Source: Isoetes taiwanensis (taxonomy: Eukaryota > Streptophyta > Lycopodiopsida > Isoetales > Isoetaceae). Taken from it: a DNA stretch of 64,000 nucleotides. Below are positions 58,139 to 64,000 of this stretch, in pieces. The stretch covers positions 1,916,456-1,980,455 of the forward strand of contig JAJEKV010000102.1 of NCBI GenBank assembly GCA_021234155.1, read 5' to 3'. The notes under the pieces were generated by a model that was not told where the DNA came from, searched no databases, and saw nothing but the letters and a program-made list of their open reading frames with translations. Positions within the stretch are counted from its first letter, which is position 1; every line of letters starts with the position of its first letter. The translations under genes were made by a program, and so were the position numbers.

Positions 58139-60987
58139 ATAGGTCAACGTTTGGAAGTATTTGTTTTTTGTGAGACAAGAATGGCACTTGGACCATCAGG
58201 TAATTGAGTTCTTAAAAGTACATACATCAAAGGATGCAATATGTATAGGAGTATAATACACCATCTCAATATTTGGCAAAATATATAGGGCCTCCACCTT
58301 CGCAGCCTTTTCATAATCAGAGGAGACGACCTCACTGTCAGGCCCTTTCTGGAATATTATATGGAGGCCCATGGAGTATACTCCCAACTGGCCTTCCATG
58401 TGAGTACCTTCTAGATACCTCCAATTTCTAATTACATATTGTCATGTGACCTGGCTTACCACCAGCAAAACCGTCTCTCTGGTTGCATGTTGGTCTCACT
58501 AATTCCATCATTCTAGCAAAAGGAGTTCTATGTTTATCCTTGGTAGTGTCCAGATCAATGCATGTATATCAAACTGTCAATAATTGCTTCAAATATGGTG
58601 GCAATATCAAAGTGGATTTTTGGTAGCTGAGTTTTTCCTTGTAGCAAGCGAAATGAAGTTCCACATCATATGAAGGGCGGATTCATGAAGGGAAAAAAAG
58701 ACAAAGGCTTCAACCCATGGCGATGTTGCCATCGAAAATACCTGGTGCCATGGGGACAATGTTATCTACCGCATTTCGGCCAAAGAGAGGAAGCTAAAAT
58801 GAAGAGGTAAGAGCTTCTGATCTAGAATTTGTCCTACCATCCCTAGCATGCGCTTAGGACATGTAGAAACATGAGTCAGTAGCAAAGGGAAACAAATTTC
58901 TAATTTTTTAAGGGCTATTGAAGTGTAGAAATTTAGCGATCCTACTTGGTCTTTATCAATTTTGGCTAGGTGCCATAGCACGTGGATGAGGCTAGGATTG
59001 CAACAAACCTTACACCTCTCAAAGAAAGCAAGCCTGCTAAAAAGAACAACAATAACAACATTATATGCTTAGATAAATATGAATATGATTTTTGAAGCAT
59101 GATATGAAGACGGATGGACGGACAAACAAACAAAATAAACAGACCCCCAAATAGATAGAAACTCTTGTATGTTGATACTTCCTTATCCACATTTAAGACA
59201 CTATAAATACCCATAACAAATTGCTCCATTTACAGACGCTTCTAAATTAATTGAAAAGACACTTCACAATGAAGAAAGGCTCGACCTAATTGATGCAAAT
59301 TCATCACTACAAGATAGTTTTGGACCACACCCCAAAACCAAAATTATAAACATATATTTTCTTGGGATAATTTACCGAATCCTATAGCAAGAGATTTGAA
59401 AATTGTGTGAGGAGAGGATAACTAGCTATTCTACATTAGCTATACAAGAAATTTGTATCGCAGCGGCGTGTGAGGAGAGGATAACTAAGCTAATCTACAT
59501 TAGCTACTCTGAAAGAACCTAGCCAGCGGCCCGACCCAGAAGCGCGTGTGAACAACTAACTGAGTTCCTAGAAAGCACCGCATAGTTGGACTTGCTATTT
59601 AAAATAAAATATTTAGTAACATTTTGCTATTAATATCAAATGTAAGTAGTGGTCCAAAGGCATGTACATGTTATGAATTACTTTTTTATGATTCATACTT
59701 ATAGGCAAGGTCTATTTTTTAAAGCACTCTCAAACAACCTAGGTGGTTATTCATGATTCTAAAAATTCCATCATTAGGCAAAACCCTAAGGTATTTATGC
59801 ATGGTTTAAAATTCCATCATTGAACAAATAGAAGTGGGTTGCCAACTAGAAGATTTAGTTGTCGAATAAGGTTTATTGTTGCTTGAATTATATTGTTCTT
59901 GTGATGCAAGTGTAAGTAATGGCTTTTAATCATACAAAAGCTAAATCAAAGGGTTGGGAGTTACGGTTTGAAAGGAAGTAATGGACCATCTAGTGTTGTG
60001 GGTATTGCAAATTCTTTGATTCCATTCCACGAGTTCCGTATCCAAAGTCCTTAAATATATCAAAATGCAACATTGCAAGGAGAATTTCAAATTGAGTCCT
60101 GCTAGGATAATAAATGAGGGAGAAAAATTTATCCACATAGCGTTTTCTTTAATTTTTGTCAAAACATGTTGGCCTGAAAGTTTCCACGCGAGTTTGCCTA
60201 AGAAGCCCGAAGCCTTAGTAATGTTCATCCTGATCCATCATATCCGGCCACAACAAAAAGGGAGCCAGATAAATGCGTTGCCATCGCCAGACAAATTACG
60301 TAATAAAAACTCTCACAGTGTTCAGAGTATCTTTGTATTATAAAATATTGACTTTCACATATTGTAAAAATCACTTTTGAGTGGAAGATGGCATTTTTGC
60401 CATAATGCCTGTGAGAATATAGGGTGAAGGCTCTTATGCTTGGCACTAGAGTAGCTTTCTGAAGTGTTGATTCATATAGGACTACTTGGGTACAGGTCAT
60501 TCTATCTTTGCACTATGACTGTTTCCTCGGACCTCACAAAAACCAAAAGGATGGCCGGGTGCATAAGAAAGGGGACTCTTGATGTAAGCATTTCAAAGAG
60601 TATTACCTGCACAGGAATGGAGCGTCTAAGGGTATTTCCGAGCAAAATCATTGCACGAGATTATCAAATGATCACTTTAAATAGCATGCAAGGGAAGCTC
60701 GGAATATGCACAACTTAGCGGCATCTCTCTTTTTTAAAAGCAATTATCGTCAAGCAGGTGTAGCCGGATTTGGGAAATGCTAAATTACACATGCTAGCTT
60801 TCTCAATTTGATGTAAAATAAAAGATTAAGAATATACATAAGGGGTTGGACTCTTCATCACATCTGAAACACCAAAAGCAGTTAAAAACTCAAAAGCGTG
60901 ATTCTTACGACCAACCATATTAATCCACTTTATCATCCTAACAAATCTAACCTTGGTATAGAATGCTCATATGTAGCATAATACTTG
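58139..60987. other. Unassigned region
   Basis: Several short frames are open (58196-58399 minus, 58966-59229 minus, 60065-60343 plus, 60225-60500 minus) but none carries a domain I recognise and they overlap on opposite strands. Apart from the short duplication at 59405-59514 no repeat was noticed. Confidence 0.35.
59405..59514 (+). repeat. Short direct repeat, two units about 63 bp apart
   Basis: 'gtgtgaggagaggataacta' at 59405 and 59468, each followed by an 'agct..tctacattagcta' block. Confidence 0.8.
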
Positions 60988-61975
60988 AGGGGTTTTTAAC
61001 TTTGTGTTTTTATGCGGCTTTTAACAAGGTTTTCCTATGATTTCGTGATGTATTCAAATGGATGTACTAATGCGTACATGCAGAGTGCACCATTCACGAG
61101 CCATTGATTTTTAGCGCTTTTCAATGGTCAACAACCCGATAGCTCATAACAAAGAAGCCCTTTTTTTTGTCGCGTGTAGTAGTGCATGTGGTCAACAACC
61201 AATGGCTCACAACAAAAGCCCTTTTTTTTTGTGCATGTAGTCACATGTGGTCAATAATAAATGGGCTCCCGCAACAAAATCCCTCTTTTGTGTGTGTGGT
61301 GCATAATGGGCCACGTGAAGGGCGAAGGGCGCATGTAGTGGAGTTTCACCCAGAGCAACACATTTAACTTGTGCTTTGATCCCAGGAGCTGTTTGGATGA
61401 TTTTTTATTGCGTTGGAAAGCTTTTACCAGGATCTTTTTGATGAGTGTATGATATGGATATGTTTGGTTAAGTTATCTAATACTAAAAACAGCAATTTTC
61501 GGCCGGGTTTGGTAGGCTTTCACATCCTACTAGGTGATTAATACGGAGTTGCGCTGTGGATATTGTTTTATGGTTCATTCAGATAGAAGCTTGCAAAATT
61601 ACCATGCATTTTAGATTTTAGAGGCAGTTATTAAGCAAATTCTAAGGCTTCCTGAATCCCTTGTGTACTAACAAGCGGAAAGGAATTTCCACTTTGGTTT
61701 CTCACCACAGAATCCATGGAGGCCAAAATTTGTTAAATTCAGTTGAAAAATGTTTGTGTATAGATTATTTGCAAACTTTATGACTTTCAGAATAATGGAT
61801 CAATCTGCTCTATCTTTATAGTAACTTTTACTTATGTTCTATTTGTTTTTTATTGTGATGAAATTCAAAAGCTACAAGTGATAGAAAGCGTCAAATGAAT
61901 TCTAGTTTTTACAGTTTGAATTCTAAAATTTTTGTCACACCGAGGGGGCGTCCTTTGAGGCCAAAAATTTTTGCA
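60988..61975 (+). repeat. Block X, second copy
   Basis: It aligns with 47333-48437: 'tttgtgtttttatgcg', 'aaggttttcctatgattt', 'gaagggcgcatgtagtgg', 'atatggatatg', 'tattgttttatgg', 'ggtttctcaccac' and 'tttgaattctaaaatttttg' are shared in order. It ends just after 'gggggcgtcc'. Block Y follows in the forward orientation. Confidence 0.75.
61125..61303 (+). repeat. Three tandem units of about 60 bp in block X
   Basis: Units start at 61125, 61189 and 61248 with 'tggtcaa', each continuing with a 'ggctc..aacaaaa' block and a T-rich run ending in 'gtg'. Copy 1 of block X has about two such units (47444-47540). Confidence 0.8.
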
Positions 61976-62480
61976 ACACAAACCATTAACATCCAACATA
62001 TAAAATTAAATCCCCAACACATAACAACTGACACACCAACAACCAAGTGACATTAACGAGCGACACATAACTACCATTGACATTAATTAATACAACCATT
62101 AGATTCAACACATTTAAATTAAAATCCCCTTAAGCCTTGCTTTGGTTTGGGTGCATATTCACACGGGGGTGACTCAGGAAACGAGAGGCATTGGATAGGC
62201 ATATTCACCCCTTATTCCTTAATCTACGTCGCGTAAAGTTCCCTGCGTTTGGCTGGGGTATGCGATACAAATTTGCTATCTTGTATAACAAGTTACTTAG
62301 TATACTATAAGATTTCAAGCGAAATACTATATGGTGATGGCATGTCCACGTCAAACCCGAAATGTCATTTCAAAACCATTTATTATAAACACCTCCAATA
62401 AACCATAGTATTTCTAAATCAAGACCTTTATTAGGAATGTTGTACTTAAAACAATATCTCAAATTATGGTACTTCTATAA
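61976..62480 (+). repeat. Block Y, forward copy
   Basis: Its reverse complement is seen at 48440-48935. The best matching part is 62065-62265: 'gacatta', 'catttaaattaaaatcccctta', 'ggtttgggtgcatat', 'ctacgtcgcgtaa', then 'gtataacaagtta' and 'taagatttcaagcg' on to about 62330. Confidence 0.65.
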
Positions 62481-64000
62481 ATGCAGGGAACATGAGCGGG
62501 GAACCAAATCTGAGGGTTCAACTGCAAACTATTAACATCCGAACCGGGGAACAAATCGAGTTCCACGCAAAATCACGGGAATATTGATCAAAAATCTGGG
62601 AACAAAACAGCAGTAAGACCTTGTGCTCCGATTATAACAATGAAGGTAAAGATTCATTCCAAAAAAGCATTACCAAATTGTATTTATTGCACTCTGAGGC
62701 AAATGACATTGTGTGAACATATTTATCACCCGATAAAATAAGTTCAAATCTAATGGCTACGCATTAACATTCAACTTACAAACAAAGCATATAAATAGTT
62801 ACCTCTTGGATTTAAAAGCTGATAGGTAACTCCCACAACCTCAATCTTTTTGCAAACATGAATTAGTAGAGCACATGGCGGGGAACAACCACCACAGCCA
62901 AAATGTATGCAAGTTCTTACAATTCAATAAGCACCTCTAGATAAACAGTGGGGAATTCACTTGCCTTGTGCATTCTTATTGGATTCTAATGCGTATCAAG
63001 CATTACAGTCCTATCAATGCCAAGCAAGACCATGCATTAAGTCCTGAGAAAGGATTTGTTGTTTCAAACAAAGGCGCCTTACAATTAGGTCAACGGTAAG
63101 GCTTTCCATACCTAAAAAGATGGATGCCTAAAATATGTGTTACATATGTTAAAATCATAAGAATGGCTGGAGGCACTTTGGCGGTGTACTCATAAGGATG
63201 AATGGTTTCAAAACAATGGAGGCCCTTTTGGCGGCGACCTCAACAACATATGGTCTTCCATACAAAGCATTAGAAGCCCTAAGACACATTTGTTCAAAAT
63301 GGAAACAACATCTACTTTCTTGGTTGTCTATGTAAGAGCCAAGCAAAACCTTGTGTCTACTTTCTTGGTTATAGCAAAAACATGCACATCCTAGCGAAGT
63401 CGATTCAATATAGGTATTATGAGCATAAGCCGAGACATTCTACTTGGAGCTCTTCACACAAGATAGGGAGCCAATGGCGTCCTTCAACTCTTGCTAACTA
63501 AACTATACGGAGTCTCAGATTGAGCCTTAGGGGGCTCTAAATGAACAACAATAGGTTACCTTACTTGACATCAAACCCGGTGCATCCAGTATCCTCTATT
63601 AACTTACTAATCTAGTATCAAGTACAATTATACGTAATTGGCAAACAAAAGCATGGATTAGGACAAGCGTTGACCTTCATGGGGCAAAAAGATTTATCAT
63701 GAACTTTAAAGAGAAAGCCTTGAGATATCTCTCTATCTAGCGTGTAAAGCAAAAATTATGAAATATTGCAATAAATTGCTTCCCCTTTAGGAGAAGGTCA
63801 TTTACAAATTTACTATTCGATGAAGCTGATCTCATTTTGTAAGAATGTTTGTGAAATAGAGAACCACAACACATAAATATATTTAATGCAAAATGGGGCA
63901 CAATCGACTTGGTACGGCTCAAACATACCTCACGAAGCGGGTAAGGAATGAGGAGGAGGAGCTCTTCTTGTTATAGACAAAGGGAAAGGAAAAGGGAAGC
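62481..64000. other. Unassigned right end of the window
   Basis: AT-rich, with a short direct repeat 'tctactttcttggtt' at 63311 and 63356 and a purine-rich end at 63980-64000. No coding or element signature was recognised. Confidence 0.4.

Noticed and set aside
58196-58399. Minus-strand frame with protein-like text (GLHIIFQKGPDSEVV)
   Set aside because: Only 67 codons, overlapped by another open frame, with no recognised family and no supporting neighbour.
61125-61303. Three regularly spaced units resembling a repeat-spacer array
   Set aside because: The units are diverged direct tandem repeats with no constant repeat and variable spacer, in a plant repeat. This is not a CRISPR array.
61933-61960. 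TGTCACACCGAGGGGGCGTCC as the start of an LTR
   Set aside because: No polypurine tract precedes it and no primer-binding site lies on either side; homology to the other copy crosses the supposed border. It was kept only as part of blocks X/Y.

Overview
The window looks like intergenic DNA from a large, repeat-rich land-plant nuclear genome. It is built almost entirely of old, nested retrotransposons: plant L1-type LINEs with a C-terminal CCHC (zf-RVT) domain, a Ty1/copia fragment, and three Ty3/gypsy internal regions, two of them with initiator-Met-type primer-binding sites. A gymnosperm or another large-genome plant is plausible, but nothing here fixes the species. I see no intact host gene, no tRNA or rRNA gene and no prokaryotic feature. 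Every recognisable reading frame is broken by stops and frameshifts, so the CDS-like entries are relics.

Layout. 1-0.99 kb: a LINE reverse-transcriptase scrap, then an LTR fragment. 1.7-2.4 kb: an unidentified minus-strand coding-like stretch with a proline-rich tail. 3.1-15.9 kb: a tandem duplication of [repeat R + copia LTR + gag]. In both copies the copia LTR carries the same antisense LINE 3' end, flanked by a 15-bp target-site duplication a few bases from the LTR end. A 4.4-kb purine-skewed block containing an AAAAGG microsatellite separates R from the LTR in the second copy. 16.2-20.6 kb: an eroded minus-strand L1 ORF2. 20.96-31.76 kb: an LTR retrotransposon with two recognisable LTRs, polypurine tract, RNase H and integrase, plus a 4.2-kb region after the integrase that carries antisense ORFs.

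32.06-50.8 kb: a chain LTR-internal-LTR-internal of chromovirus-like gypsy elements. The middle LTR (43417-45155) has a polypurine tract directly upstream and a perfect primer-binding site directly downstream, as in tandem elements made by LTR recombination. The reverse transcriptase of the right-hand member is split by a 1.6-kb insertion (47313-48935) flanked by an 8-bp direct repeat. Relatives of that insertion lie at 60.99-62.48 kb, with half of the block in the opposite orientation, and in part at 57.2-57.6 kb. The rest of 50.8-64 kb is AT-rich, mostly unassignable sequence with a few short tandem duplications.

The order of events can be partly read: LINE into copia LTR, then segmental tandem duplication, then a further insertion at the R/LTR boundary. 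Related copies differ by many small indels, so sequencing or assembly error in this window should be considered alongside real decay. I found no convincing new gene system. The best candidates for a second look are the twice-preserved LINE-in-LTR composite, the tandem LTR element, the antisense ORFs in the 3' region of the 10.8-kb element, and the half-inverted 1.6-kb repeat.
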